A program made the position numbers and the translations under genes. This document shows positions 48,389-64,000 of a DNA stretch of 64,000 nucleotides, one piece after another. Location of the stretch: positions 558,001 through 622,000 of the forward strand of contig JAQOOI010000074.1 of NCBI GenBank assembly GCA_028554645.1, in the 5' to 3' direction. How positions within the stretch are numbered: the stretch's first letter is position 1; each line of letters begins with the position of its first letter. The stretch comes from Omphalotus guepiniiformis (lineage: Eukaryota; Basidiomycota; Agaricomycetes; Agaricales; Omphalotaceae). The notes under the pieces were generated by a model. That model worked only from the letters and a program-made list of their open reading frames with translations. It had not been told where the DNA came from and did no database searches.

Positions 48389-50756
48389 TTATATATCATA
48401 CACGATGCGAGCACCAACCCACGGGTAAGGATAATTATGCTGATAGAAATTTCGAACAGTCCGACGGCCTAATCGGGGGATGGTAGCGTACGAAGCGCCA
48501 AGCTAAGTGCGAGTGGGTGATTAGCAACAGTGCGCGAGGATGCGAGAATAGAATGCTAGAACCGAGCTTACCACGACTTGATGTTTCGTATCAAAGAAAT
48601 CTGTAGAGTAACCAGTAAACAAATTGGTGGGGACCAAGCCTTCATGGTTGTCAAACAAAGTCGAGGTCCATTCCCAAACTCCGCCGTTGGATCCTCGTCC
48701 CTGATATTGATCCAACCCTGTAGTTGCACTGAGGGTCGTTTGAATATATTCAGCATCCTAAGGTAAGAAGCACATACGGGACCGGATGCCAGTTCCTGAA
48801 CCCGATATTCGAACCGCCAGCAAAACCAACATCGTACGTGTCCAGGAAAAGTCGCAGCTCGGGCTCAGTAGGAATACGACCGCCTTTTGAGCAAGCATAT
48901 GCGGCAAGATCGTCGTAAGACGTCAACACAGGCCAGTGCCGTGCAACATTCATCGGTACTAATCCATACATCGTTCGCACCTGTGAATACACACCAAGTC
49001 AAATGAACGACGGCTGCAGGAACTCGATGAAAAGAATCTCACCTTCAGCTCTCCATCTTCCTCCGCCCAGCTCTTGGGAAGGGAAACCTGACCCTCTCTC
49101 CAGAAAGTCTCAAAGTCGTCGTTACTAACCGGGCGCCACTCAGCTCTGAAAGCACCGACGTGAACAGTTCGCGCTGGAGACTCATTGTCCCATCCATATT
49201 CGTGGTGATCGACGTCGTACATTACCCCTTCGATAAAATCGTCCCCTTCAGAGTCATCGTGACCCATCACAATATCCGCAGGGCCGAGGACGACGCTGGG
49301 CGTCGAAGGAGCGGGAGTTTGGTTCCACTGGCGCGCCAATGTAACCCATGGGGGGATGGTGAAGCCCGGTGGGGGTAAAGTTCCGGTGCCAGCGCGTTGA
49401 AGTAGCATATAGAGAAGAGTCTAGCATAAAACATTAGCTATCATCGTACCACACTTTCGACATCGATATTACCTCGATGTGGAATCCCTCATGCTCAAGG
49501 GTCATCACTAAAGTGCGGGCAATGTTACGAGTGAGCTTTCGCTTGCCGGTATCCAGATCCTCGTAGAGATTGGCTAGCCTTGCGCGAACGCCATTTCGGA
49601 ATTCCATGATTGTTTCTATTGTGGGCCAGTCTTGGTCCTTTTCTGGCACCTCTGAATGGCTCTGGTAGCTCGAGGTATCAGAAACCAGGAGGGAAGGGCA
49701 GGACCCGACAGTAGTACTCACATGACAATGATCAGGATCGTCGACGTGGGGGTCAATACCTCTCTATGGCGCATACTCAGTTCGAATTTTGCTGACAGCG
49801 ATCAGAAGTATCACCTCGAAGATGTTCCAGAAGAATTTAGGTTCTGTAGCTTCTCCTCCAATCGCCTTTGACAGCAGCATATCCAAAAACCTATCCCAAC
49901 ACCGTTTATCAGCGTCAGCACGCACATCGAGCGCAGAGAAACAAGAAACATACGTAGGGATGTGTCCAATGTAGAATAAACACTTGTGCCTCAAATCAAT
50001 AGGTTTCTGGTGAAGCATCTCGCTAGGGATCATCTGTAGCGTGACCAAGTCCCAGGCTGACCACAATGTCCTCCACTCTTCCAGCGTTGGGATATTACAG
50101 ACGTTTGGTTTTGCATTGTCAGTCTGAGATAGCAAGCACGCAGGTTTGAAGGAAGGCGTGTGGGAAAGTGGCGGGAAGACAACTGCAGGGCGTTCGAGGA
50201 TGTACGCCGTGTAGCTTCCAACAGTCGACGAGAAGATTGAACGCAAACCAGCTAATGAGAATGCAAGTAGGTGCTCTGCGTGGGTCTGGGGAAGCTGTAT
50301 AAAATCTGCGATGAATATACTATAGAATGCAAAGTGCAGAAAGTTCACCTGGTCAGCATTGAAACTATCCATGACAGCCTCCGAGGATATTAGGTACATG
50401 ACTGTGCCTTTCTGCGCCAACTTCCACTGGGCAGTTTTCATCCACTCATTGTTGGGTATGGAGTCCCCGACACAAAGACCAATGAGGCCTTGTACGGCAT
50501 ACTCGTCATACAAAGAAGATAGTGCGCTCAAACTCTCGTTCTGAAGGTAGATGAACGTCAACGGGTTGAGGAGATCACTCGTACTGAGAGACTTCGGTTC
50601 TGAGGCGATCGAGCTAACGGACTCCAGGGAAGGTGATCTGATTCCCTCTGGCCCACTATCCAACTGTGAAGAAGCGGACGAGGAAGGAGATCCGGAGGTC
50701 TCGAAATCGAGGCATTTCGCACTAAAGGAAGCCGAATTGAGTGCAAGAGTAGTCAT
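48389..50756 (-). CDS. Egt1-like DinB + FGE-sulfatase protein lacking a methyltransferase domain
   Basis: Exons (minus): 50756-49954, 49890-49815, 49763-49722, 49661-49473, 49420-49043, 48980-48778, 48728-48572 and 48502-48389, 653 aa. A DinB-type region starts at LEEWRTLWSAWDLVTLQMIP with PIDLRHKCLFYIGHIPT, RGIDPHVDDPDHCH and LEHEGFHIE (the 3-His iron site pattern). The C-terminal FGE-sulfatase domain has MYGLVPMNVARHWPV, GGRIPTEPELRLFLD, NGGVWEWTSTLFDN and ASYATIPRLGRRTVRNFYQH. This is the sulfoxide-synthase half of fungal Egt1 (ergothioneine synthesis). The first 200 residues do not look like the histidine methyltransferase that normally precedes it, so this could be a split or divergent EgtB-like enzyme. 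Confidence 0.82.
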
Positions 50757-51612
50757 TGTAGCGGAGAAGTGAGAGGGAACGAGAAGACAAGACAATAAAT
50801 GGGTTGTTTTATATTGTACTGGTTCAAACAATACGTACAAAATACGGAGGCAACTATATCTTGGAGAACCAAACATACGGAAGATATATTCGCCTATGAA
50901 TATCACAACAGCCATCGCTATCCGGAATGGAGATAAGGTGGTCGTACATCACCCGCGACGAAAAGCGAACTTCACAGATGCTGCGCTCGACATACGCTAG
51001 CCATTCGAAGCTTGATATCGGGCAATCGCCATTATTTCATCCATGCAAGTCAGAGAAAGACTCGGGACCATGTTAGAGATGGCGCAAGACTGCGCGCGGA
51101 ACGAGCTAATAGGAAGATAGATCCGGCGAAAGCGAAAACCGTGTCATCGTGTCGATTCCTAAGTGGACGGCGAGACAAATAGGGTTGGAAAGCGCATGCG
51201 TAAAACGCCCAATCGAAGATAGGAGTACATCAGGTGATGGCAGGATAACAAGGTGCAATTCCCGAGAGATGAAGAATAGCGAGCCCTAGTAACACCAACC
51301 CAAACCAGTTCCTCCAAGGATCCATGTATAACTCCAAGCAAATCAACGAATCGAACCGGTCCGAACCACGAAGAGAATACGTCAACAAGATAAGGGAACG
51401 AGTTTGGAGGTGTAGGTATTCAATCGGGTGATGGTTTTGAAGACATTGGGAAGATAGTGACCAGAAGAACATCGGGAAGAGCAGCAAAGTCAAGAAGGCG
51501 AAAATAAATCGTTGCTTCTCCTTTTTGTACCATGGTGTGCTATGGCGTGCTCATTTCACGTGATACTGCGTAATTCCGCTTACGTCGCTTAATACTATTA
51601 CTAGCTATAGTA
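50757..51612. other. intergenic; possible small membrane ORF on minus strand
   Basis: About 850 bp. A minus-strand stretch at 51230-51493 and slightly upstream reads FIFAFLTLLLFPMFFWSLSS and WFGLVLLGLAILHLSGI, two hydrophobic segments, but no start codon or splice structure supports it. Otherwise promoter DNA. Confidence 0.35.
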
Positions 51613-52587
51613 CTAGACATCATACGGCGGAAGCCCCCATGCTTCTGGAATGAAATCTTTTAGAGACTCTAATATTTGATCTGCTTGTTCAGTGCCTGCA
51701 TATTCCACGTCGAGTAAATTTGGATCTGGAACCCATACAACTGATAGCATTCAAGGATTGTAATATCCATACCACATATCAAGATTGGAAAGAGCTCACC
51801 AGACATTCCGGCGCGCTTCCCCGCCTGCATCCCAGGCAGTCCGTCTTCAAACACTAGTCCCTTTCCCCTTTCTTCTATCTGTTCTTCACTTAACTCGCCA
51901 CCAGCCTCCCCTACCCCCGCTAGTGGTCCCACATTCTTGCCTAGCATCTCCTTCGCCGCGACCAGAAATATGTCGGGGTTGGGCTTGCCTCTCATCCCTG
52001 CATACTGCGTATCGTCTCCGCAGACTACTTTGCCTTCGAAACATCCGAATACTTCTCCGAGGTGTCCAGTTTTCATCTCATAGTTTCTTCTGCGCGATCC
52101 GGTGGCGACAGCGATGGGAATGTTGTGCTTCTTGAGATGAAGGACGAGTTTGCGCACGCCTGGAAGGAGTGGAACCGTAGGCCAAGCGAGATCTTGGAGA
52201 ATGTTGCGTTGAATAAGGTATTCAGTCATTGTGAGTGGAATCTCGGGGAAGAAGGACAGGAGGTGTACAGCAGCCTCCTTCTCAGCTGTACGATTCAAAT
52301 AGATGAGATCCAGGACATCGTCTGTCAAGCCAGGAACCTACGTTTACCCATGCACCCTGCTTTCATCTCCCAAGTCATTTCTTTGCCATACTTTGCGAGA
52401 ATCTCGTCTGACGAAAAGTTGATCATCAAACCATCAAGTTTTCGTAAGTACTTACTGGTGACATCGGTATATATCTTCTCGGAATCAATCATCAGACCTG
52501 TGCAAGCGTTATCCACTAATTGACTGATAATGATTAAAACTTGCCATCCATGTCAAAAAGAACATATTCTATCTTCCTTGAAGCCAT
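51613..52587 (-). CDS. HAD-superfamily phosphatase (GS1/Pdx-type)
   Basis: Exons (minus): 52587-52545, 52497-52456, 52407-52342, 52285-51800 and 51740-51613, 254 aa. Motif I is MASRKIEYVLFDMDGLMIDS (DxDG), motif II VATGSRR, motif III Lys in RGKPNPDIF and motif IV GLVFEDGLPGMQAGKRAGM. The cap helix region includes WEMKAGCMGKP. This is the HAD subfamily of 2-deoxyglucose-6-P or pseudouridine-5'-P phosphatases; the substrate is unknown. Intron 1 has a GC donor (GCAAGT at 52544-52539). It is divergent from the glutaredoxin gene with 133 bp between the two ATGs. Confidence 0.88.
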
Positions 52588-52720
52588 CTCAGTTGAAATG
52601 AAAGTGAGGAAGCAGTCAGTCAGGCACGAAAAGACCGGAAATGGAAATGATGGTTCCATATATGGAAATAGATTGACACGTCCTGTTACCTGTGCGGGGC
52701 ACTGTCATTTCTCACTGACG

Positions 52721-53577
52721 ATGACCACCATGACTCCCGTCGCTTTCACCTCTGTTCGACGTCGCCGTTTTCTACTACTCATCTTCGTTCTCTCTGTTAC
52801 TTATCTCTTTCTCTTCCGAGATTCATTCTCTCTACCTGAATCCCTCAAGGACGCCGGCGTTCCTTACTTATCTCGAGGCAACATAGTTTCCCTCGCAAAG
52901 CCTAGATTTGGATCAGGATCTGTCAAGGTCGATGAAATATATGGTCTTATACATCTCGTCACAGGCGGCGACGAAGAACACCAACATGTGCTCACGAGCA
53001 CCGTGAATTTTGATCCCACAAAACCCGTAGATATGGGTGTCTACGCGGCGGGAGAGGTGGACATTGACTGGAGTGAGGAAATGCGGAGACTGAATGAAAG
53101 ATATCCTGTCGTCGTATTCAGCAAGGTTCGATTCTCCTCGAACGCTCATGTGATCGTTCCTTCCGCTAACTTAATGTCTTGCCCACTCATCAGTCTTTCT
53201 GTCCGTGAGTTGTCATCTTGCACGGCTTTCGACAACTACCTGATTTCCTGTATAGATATTCAAAACGTGCAAAAGAACTTCTACAAACCTATGATCTTCA
53301 ACCACCGCCCAAAATTATCGAGGTTGATTTACGAGGTTCGCCATAATATCTTTTGCAGTTGCACCGTTCATCTTCATCTGACGCATGTATCTCAGACGAT
53401 GCTACCCAAATCAAAGCCTTGCTCACTCGTCTCACACAACATTCAACTTTCCCCAATATCTTGATCAAGGGCAAGTCTATAGGCGGTTCAGATAATTTGC
53501 AGAAATTAGATCAGGACAAGGCCCTGAAACGCACGCTGGAGAAAGCTGGTGTGGATGTCTTTGGACAAGAGGCATAA
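52721..53577 (+). CDS. ER/Golgi-type monothiol glutaredoxin (Grx6/7-like)
   Basis: Exons 52721-53125, 53194-53204, 53256-53335 and 53396-53577, 225 aa. A signal anchor (FLLLIFVLSVTYLFLF) is followed by a lumenal linker and the glutaredoxin fold: YPVVVFSKSFCPYSKRAKEL with active site C-P-Y-S, PPKIIEVDLR, FPNILIKGKSIGGSDNLQ and ALKRTLEKAGV. CPYS with a membrane anchor is the pattern of yeast Grx7. These proteins act on glutathionylated cysteines in the early secretory pathway. Exon 2 is an 11-bp micro-exon that encodes the active-site Cys, so faulty splicing would remove it. Confidence 0.88.
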
Positions 53578-53786
53578 TCTGTAGCTTGTAAAGTGCCACA
53601 AAAGTGCTCTATCTTATAGGTAGCTTACTCTTTGCGAGGTGGTTCTCCGTTCTCTCTTGTTTGAGTATTTATTACATATATTGGGCTAGTGAAGAACTGT
53701 AGCAATGGGTTTCGAGCACACCTGTACTAATCGAAATTACAAATGTGTTAACCTAAGGAATTACTCAACTTTGCTCGATGGCCGCG

Positions 53787-56279
53787 TTACAGTTCGATCT
53801 CGACGCCGTTTTGCTTGAGATACGTTTCGAGTAGGGTTCCTCCCGCTCGATGTTCCATTGAGAATCCGTGCAATGGAGCATCCTTGTCCGTCAACTGACA
53901 CCCCTTGCTCATACCTTTTACCAATACTTCCGGCATAAGGGACGCCAAAGTGGCCGCAGTGGCGCTCTGTGTCGGCGAGTCATATGCCGTGTATAACTGT
54001 ATAAAGTCTTTGGCAAGCTTGAGGTTTCCGTTCGGTGCGTGCGCGTGATGGACAGTGATATCCACTAGGTGGTCGAGATATCCAGCGGGGAAAGGGTCCT
54101 TTCGCTCGGGATCAAATCTTGCTGGAAGAGAGAACGGGAGTTAGTGAAGGAATCGGGATATGGGAAGGAAGCTCGAAGACCCCAACACTCACCCTCTCTA
54201 TCCCACAATTTCAGAATCCGAAATCGTGCCTCTATCCACTCATCATTGCTCATCAATTCGCGGTATTTCGTGGCAGCTTTAGTTTGCAATTCAACTCTAC
54301 GTTCAAGAGACATCTCCAGTGGCTGGTGTGTAATCGCGCGTTGACTACAAGCATATGCATCCGCGATGCTAACGGGATATCAGAAACTCGCAAACTCTAA
54401 TGAAGGCGGCATCGAGCATACCTTCCGATTGAGTTGAAAGCAGTCTCAAGACCATCCCAGATGGAATATTCAGCTGGCCTGATACGAACGGTTGAGGAGT
54501 CAGAGTGTATAACAGGTACAGTAAGCTTTGTTGTACCTCAGCCTGGCAGCTTGTTGAAAATAGTGGATTGAATAATGGTAGAGATTAAGCATATTATACA
54601 CCTGGCCAAGTCCAAGCCACGGTCTGTAATCTTTCTTATTGATATCTGCCGCCGCACATAAATTGTAGCAACAAGAACAAGGAAAGCTAAATTGGACTGA
54701 CCCAAAGCTCTGCGATATGATTCAATTGCAGCTGGGGCATTCCCCATCTCAGAGTACCCGGATCCCATAAGCGTCCAGGCCTGAACAGAGGTTCGATCCA
54801 AGTGTGTAGCACGGCGAAAGTATTTCGCAGCCTTTTCATGTTCCGCACGGAGAGAATAATAGTTACCTAGGGTATACACATTTTAGAATAAAGACTTCCG
54901 GGCACAGACGATGAAAAATACCTATAATGCAACAAATCTCTGGCCGGTTCTTATTCTGTGCCAAAAAGTTCTCTGCGAGATTGGCCAGCCTTTCCTTTTT
55001 AAGTCTCGTATAAAGAATGTTGGAATACACATCCATGTCATCAATTCGGTTTGGATCAAGCTTAAGCATAGCTTCGAATTGCTCTTCAGCTTTTTGCAAG
55101 TCTGCAAATCCCAGTAAGCAACAAGGTTTTGGCGAGATAGGAAACATATATCACCGAGCAGATCATATAACGTCCTTCCGCGCTGACCCATCAACCACAG
55201 GTTCCCGGGAAAGTAGTCTACACCGAGAAGCTTCTCACATAATTTCAGCTCTACCTCGGTTGAGCTATGAAGCTCGTTCATGATCTTGATCTGAAATAAT
55301 TGGGAAAGAGGATGATCTATGGGTAAATCGATGTTGACAAGAGCGTCCGTTAACTGCATATACTGTCAAAATGGAGTAATACCCGAACTGAACACACCAC
55401 TCACATTCGCAACGGATTCAAGACACGACCCCAGTAGAAGCCACGCCGACCAATTCCATGGATAGAGCGATATGGAGTCATAAAGCGCTTGAAGAGCTTC
55501 AGGAATTCGGGAGAGGCGCGTAAGAAACAAGCCTTCTCTGCTTCGATACTAAGTGAACTGCATATCAATGAGCACATCTGGCACGTACAGAAACTGAAGC
55601 CACGGGTCGTCAGATCTTTCTACCGTCTCTAGCAGATCACCAATCGTGGTATTAACGGGAACAGGTGGCTGATGTCGAGTACCTGATAGTGACAGGCTGT
55701 ATAATCAGAAACATGGACTGTGCGTGAGCGAGGAAACACACCATCTAGCTTGTGCCATTCTGCTAATGCTTTCTTTTCACTGATCTTCCGAGAATAAGCA
55801 CACGGCCAGCGTAATAGCAATGTCTGCTCACGAGGAAGCGGCAGTATACTGCAAGAAACCGTGCTTTGGAACTCCAACACTCCCGGAGAAGGTGAACTGC
55901 TCGATGATATTGCCTTCCCGCCATACATCTTCGAGCAGCATCAATCACGTCTGCATCACGCTCTTCCGCTTCCCGATCCCCCGACGTGAGCCACTTTGAG
56001 TCGTTGTCGCTATCGTCGAAAACATCGTCGGGATCTCTCATAGAACTAGAACTCGTGTCTGCATTTTTCGTGTTTTTCCGTTTGGACGCTGGAATAGACA
56101 TAAGAAGTTCTGAAGACCTGCGTAATAGGCTAGATATCCCTGGTCAATATCGCATGTGATAGAAGATGAACGGACCATTTGGATGCGATAGTGAGTCCTC
56201 GTCCAGCAGTGTCGTCTATTGAACGACGTATCTCTGAGATGATACGCTCGTCGACACGGTCGGTGGAAGAAATTGTCAT
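53787..56279 (-). CDS. APC8: anaphase-promoting complex subunit 8 (Cdc23)
   Basis: Twelve exons (minus): 56279-56176, 56117-55832, 55784-55742, 55682-55589, 55540-55405, 55362-55155, 55101-54922, 54866-54702, 54645-54537, 54478-54422, 54368-54193 and 54121-53787, 630 aa. TPR signatures run through the protein: [108 protein letters not shown] and ITHQPLEMS. The N-terminus has the Apc8 motif [20 protein letters not shown]. It is part of the TPR scaffold of the APC/C ubiquitin ligase that drives mitotic exit. Several introns end in AAG instead of CAG/TAG. Confidence 0.9.
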
Positions 56280-56464
56280 TTGAAACTCTTTTACGGTCCA
56301 GTGGTAATCGTGGTTGGAAAGAAACGCGTCGCGTGAATTGCCCCTCCGGCAATGCTACCACCGCATAACCCCGAAGAATTTCTATGAAATCCTCAATGAC
56401 CTTCTACTTTTTACTTTTTCATTTCTCCTAAGTCTTCTCAGCAGATTGTGCTCAATCTCAGGAA
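56280..56464. promoter_or_regulatory. shared bidirectional promoter of APC8 and PEX1
   Basis: Only 185 bp separate the two divergent start codons, so both promoters must overlap here. No specific operator is recognised. Confidence 0.6.
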
Positions 56465-60585
<4,121 letters not shown>

Positions 60586-60964
60586 CATGTCCACATCAAC
60601 ATAAATTGGCAGATTATCAGCTTATAGAGGCTTACTTGATAGCGAGGTATAGAGCGTGCGGCCCACACACTATAGGTCTTTCATATAGAGAAGCACAATC
60701 TGTTAGACATTCTGAAGCCACTGGCTAAGTTGTGTTTGGGTACCAATTTCCTAAACTTGCGCGTTACGCCATACAACAGTAACAAGCACTACCTTTTTTG
60801 GTGAGCTGCTCTTCGAAGTACTTGCTTTTTAAGTACTTGCTTTTTCACCACTTCACTCCAATGTTAAATGAATTCTCGATATGTCAACAAAAAATGGTTA
60901 GAAAATTCGGGGTAATAAAAGTAATTTGGAGTAATTTGGGTAACTACAACAGTTTGTTACAACC
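60586..60964. other. intergenic between convergent genes
   Basis: About 380 bp. Includes a direct repeat AAGTACTTGCTTTTT (two copies near 60816-60847). Otherwise nothing. Confidence 0.5.
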
Positions 60965-63041
60965 TCATGCTACAGCCAGCACGCCATCAACTGAGGGCTG
61001 TATCCAGGTCTCGACTGCGAGTTGTGCCTCATGAGCAATCAACTCATATGCACGATGAACGTGTATTTCCTCCGTACGAGCAGATCCCACAGCAAATCTG
61101 ATGCAGAACTTGCCATTCAGAACAGTTTGTGTAAGGAGAATTTCCTTCCGAGCGGTTATGCGACCAAAGAAATGCTTGTTAAGGTCGTTGAGGGCTTCCT
61201 CAGTAAGGGGCGGTTGATCAGGTCTTGAAGATTTGGGATTGAGGCGGAATACGGACAGGGAGAGAAATGGTGGGGCTGTTAGACTGAGTAGATCTGAGGC
61301 ATTGATGAGATCGGCAAAGATCCTATTAAGGTGAATTCCCTAGGACGCGGTGTACAAGATCATCGTAACTGTGTGGTCGGATGCAACGAATATAATTGTA
61401 TACCTTTCTGATATGTTTTTGGAAGCCTTCTATTCCATAGCCGCGCAGGACGAACCAGAGTTTCACAGAACGGTAACGACGTCCGAGACCAAGATGCCAG
61501 TTCCGGTAATCGATAACAGTACCTGTTCAATAATGCGAAACCATTAGCGCTTATTGGCGTCGATGAGGGAGGTTGAACGGACCAGCGTCGCCCTGCACAG
61601 TACGCAAGAATGGAGGTGTGAAGTCCAAAGCCTCCGTGAGATATTTACGGTCCCGTACCCACAAAGGTGAGGCGTCGAAATTGGTGAGTCCCCACTATAT
61701 AATTTCGTCAGAAGACCCATATATATCATTCACAGAAACATCAGTACCTTGTGAAAGTTCGTGCAAAACGAATCAGCAATTTCGTTGATTTCCTTCAAGT
61801 GGCACATTTCCCGATATTCAGGACAAACCAAGGAAAGTCCGGCCCAAGCAGCATCGACGTGAACCTTGAGATCGGGATACTCCTTCACTACAGTTATTTT
61901 TAAGACACCGACAAATGTTGGTGGCAAGTGAACGAAGGACGTACCGATTTCTTTGATTTCTGGGAGATTATCAATTGCACCTGAAGAAGTCGTTCCAATG
62001 GTGGCAACTGAAGCGTCCGAATCAGTTGTTTTGTCCTGCTATTATTCATCAGGGTAGAAAAAACACTGACTAAGAACAAAGGGCTCACGACCCTTCCCCT
62101 TATCATCTTCCAGAGCCGCACGTAACGTCTCGCCCCTGAGAGAAAAATTGTCTTCAGCCTTAACATCTAGTGCACGTACGGCTAAGCCGAGGATCATAGC
62201 AGCTTTGACACCAAGCGAATGAGTTTGAGTCGTGGTATAGATGACCATATCTTCTAGTCTTGTCTCCGGATGATTAACCTTGTACGCGGAGCGAGCCGCA
62301 ACCACTGCGACTAGAGCCCCCTCAGACGCTGTATTCTGTATGCACAAAGTTAGAGCTCGTCACATATATACGGAAGAACACATATACTTGGAAACATCCG
62401 CCACCTATTCCGGAAGAATTCAGGAAGGAAGGGCTTAAACCGAACATTTGAGCTGCCCAATCCAGTACGATCGTCTCCAGCTCGGTACATGATGGACTGG
62501 CAGTCCACTACGCAAACTTCAAGTCAGAGGACCGTTCTTCTGCAACAACGAAAGAACATTCACATTGAAGCCAGGATTGCTTACGCTGCTGGCGTACAAA
62601 TCACCAATCAGCCCCTCGAATGAGAATCCTGCTGGGAAGTAAGCAAAGAACGATGGATGTTGCCAATGGGTATATCCTAGACTTCAATCAGAAAGGAAAT
62701 GCGCTCCGACATGCATATGTCATACCTGGGACGATATATTTCTGATAATCGTCTGCGATCAATGAGAAATCCTCCCCGGTCTCAGGAGTAGCCGCTGTGA
62801 AAGATGTAACATCGGGAAACGAATCAGGCGGGAAATAAACGTACAAGGCAGCAATGGACGAAGATATCCAGGTTCTACATCCGGTAGCACAGTAAACTTG
62901 GATTCCTTCAGGGAGTAATAATAATCGCAGATGCGGTCGATGGCTTGATAACCAGCTTTTCTGAACCTTTTATGCGGGATTGTCAATGCAAGACAAAGAG
63001 GGTTTGTGATGCCAGTCGAAAACCCACTGCTCGATATCCAT
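60965..63041 (-). CDS. aromatic-L-amino-acid decarboxylase family (group II PLP enzyme)
   Basis: Exons (minus): 63041-63028, 62966-62845, 62794-62726, 62676-62564, 62507-62388, 62335-62071, 62007-61945, 61887-61748, 61694-61583, 61522-61404 and 61339-60965, 503 aa. Blocks: MDIEQFRKAGYQAIDRICDY, VEPGYLRPLLP, YTHWQHPSFFAYFPAG, TELETIVLDWAAQMFG, NTASEGALVAVVAARS, THSLGVKAAMILGL, ATIGTTSSGAIDN, HVDAAWAG and the PLP-lysine region CTNFHKWGLTNFDASPLWV. The end has LRGYGIEGFQKHIRKG. These are hallmarks of DDC/TDC. Likely substrates are tyrosine, DOPA or tryptophan; sequence alone does not choose. No biosynthetic cluster surrounds it. Confidence 0.9.
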
Positions 63042-63398
63042 TTCAAACAAAGTTGTACGAGCAAGTTCTTATACACTGGAGTGCTGAGTGAAGGAGAATG
63101 TTCAGCAGTGTTGTTAGAAAACAACAATTGATAAAAACCCACACATCAAATGTAAAAGTAGCCAGGCCCCCACCACTTGCGCTCTGTTACATCTTCATTG
63201 GGGGACCTATATCCCTATCCGTGTCAAGGAATTGCTTTAGCTTCCAGTTCTATTAAAGCCTCGTCATGAAATATAAAAAGGCCAGCTGCAGCCTGAATAC
63301 AATTCGAAGTCATGAAAGGAGCACCCAAGGAGCACCGGACCGGATCACCCGAAAGGAACGAAAAAAAATTGATATGTATGAAACTTGAAGTAAACGCA
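63042..63398. other. shared upstream region of decarboxylase and zinc-finger genes
   Basis: About 360 bp between divergent starts. Presumed promoters; no motif recognised. Confidence 0.5.
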
Positions 63399-64000
63399 AT
63401 GGCGGCCACCTCCCCAGTACTGACTGCCATCCAGTCCAGCAGTGTCCTTGGAAAACGAAAAGTATCTCAAATATCATCTTATGTCCTACATCTTGCTTCT
63501 AGTCCAGAGCCTTTAGCTGGTCCTTCTGATTCTGAATTCGAGTTCTTGTCTGAGGCGTCGTGCAACAACTTAATTCAACACCCAGCACCAGTAACAAAAA
63601 AGCCAATACTTGTCAATGGCAAGTTGGTTGCTTCAGATACCAAGAAAAGATACCAATGCACCTTTGATGGTTGCGACAAGTCGTACACGAAGCCTTCACG
63701 TTTAGAAGAGCATGAACGATCTCATACAGGACAAGTGCGTACGATTTGTATATCGTGTTCAGCAGCTTTAGTGACTTGTCCTTAGCGACCCTTTGTATGC
63801 AACACTTGCAATAAATCGTACCTGCGAGAGACTCATCTTCAAGCTCATGCTCGTAGCCATCTCCCTGACACCGAGAAGCCCCTTCTTTGCCCAATACCAG
63901 AGTGTGCCAAAAGGTTTTGGACTAATCAGCATTTGCGCGCACATGTAAAGTGGCATAATGGAGCTAAACCTTTCAAGGTGGGATATCCTGATATGTTTGA
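63399..64000 (+). CDS. C2H2 zinc-finger protein, TFIIIA-like, 3'-truncated
   Basis: Exons 63399-63734 and 63786-63977, then a donor GTGGGA and the window edge. Upstream in-frame ATGs at 63312 and 63378 are possible. After a Ser-rich leader (SVLGKRKVSQISSYVLHLAS) come three consecutive fingers: C-x4-C in YQCTFDGCDKSYTKPSRLEE with HERSH, CNTCNKSYLRETHLQAH with ARSH, and CPIPECAKRFWTNQHLRAH with VKWH, joined by TGQRPF and NGAKPF linkers. The tandem fingers and CDKSYTKPSRLEEH resemble fungal TFIIIA, which binds the 5S rRNA gene. The count of fingers cannot be checked because the gene leaves the window. Confidence 0.75.

Noticed and set aside
51230..51540. Small two-TM reverse ORF
   Set aside because: No ATG in frame near its start and no convincing intron; noted only in the intergenic entry.
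60816..60847. Tandem AAGTACTTGCTTTTT as a regulatory array
   Set aside because: Only two copies, between convergent 3' ends; too little to support a function.
60965..63041. Secondary-metabolite cluster around the decarboxylase
   Set aside because: Neighbours are PEX1 and a TFIIIA-like gene; no tailoring enzymes are present.

Overview
The window is nuclear DNA of a filamentous basidiomycete, most likely an Agaricomycete. Nearly every gene is cut by many 45-60 bp introns with short GT..AG ends and a few GC donors. The gene families (Slt2-type MAPK, SPT21/Ams2-like protein, GH15-CBM20 glucoamylase, TET/JBP-type dioxygenase, tnp2-like CMC transposase) also fit that group. I rebuilt exon chains by hand from splice sites, frame and family motifs; most chains close in frame from start to stop.

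Layout. 1-9.2 kb: the end of a DXD glycosyltransferase, a four-TM protein, a cell-wall-integrity MAP kinase with an odd exon 7, a repeat-rich gap, a small unknown gene and the G-patch protein PXR1. 9.26-19.85 kb: a 10.6-kb CMC (CACTA-like) transposon with matching terminal inverted repeats and a TCG/TCG duplication. It carries an unknown 685-aa gene, a TET/JBP-type 2-oxoglutarate dioxygenase, a 3.7-kb stretch of unexplained cargo and a broken transposase. 19.85-29.3 kb: a dead AROM-like gene, a steryl-ester lipase, a shikimate-dehydrogenase-like gene, a membrane-anchored unknown protein, an IMPACT/UPF0029 protein and a P450.

29.95-36.33 kb: a second, different mobile element of 6.4 kb. It has about 170-bp imperfect TIRs (TAGACTCG...CGAGTCTA) and a 9-bp direct repeat CGGAAGGGT at both edges. 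It contains just two convergent genes: a 967-aa DUF6589-like protein with an AT-hook-like N-terminus, and a RecQ-type helicase ending in a bromodomain-like segment. I regard this as the most likely undescribed system here. It sits inside a diverged duplicate of the IMPACT-promoter-GNPDA locus. One copy of that locus kept the IMPACT gene and gave its leader to the P450; the other kept the GNPDA gene.

36.7-64 kb is mostly housekeeping: glucosamine-6-phosphate deaminase, glucoamylase, a multi-pass membrane protein, an SPT21-like regulator, DSC3, an Egt1-like DinB/FGE-sulfatase protein without an N-terminal methyltransferase, a HAD phosphatase, an ER-type glutaredoxin, APC8/CDC23, PEX1, an aromatic amino acid decarboxylase and the start of a TFIIIA-like zinc-finger gene. 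Several pairs are divergent and share short intergenic regions.
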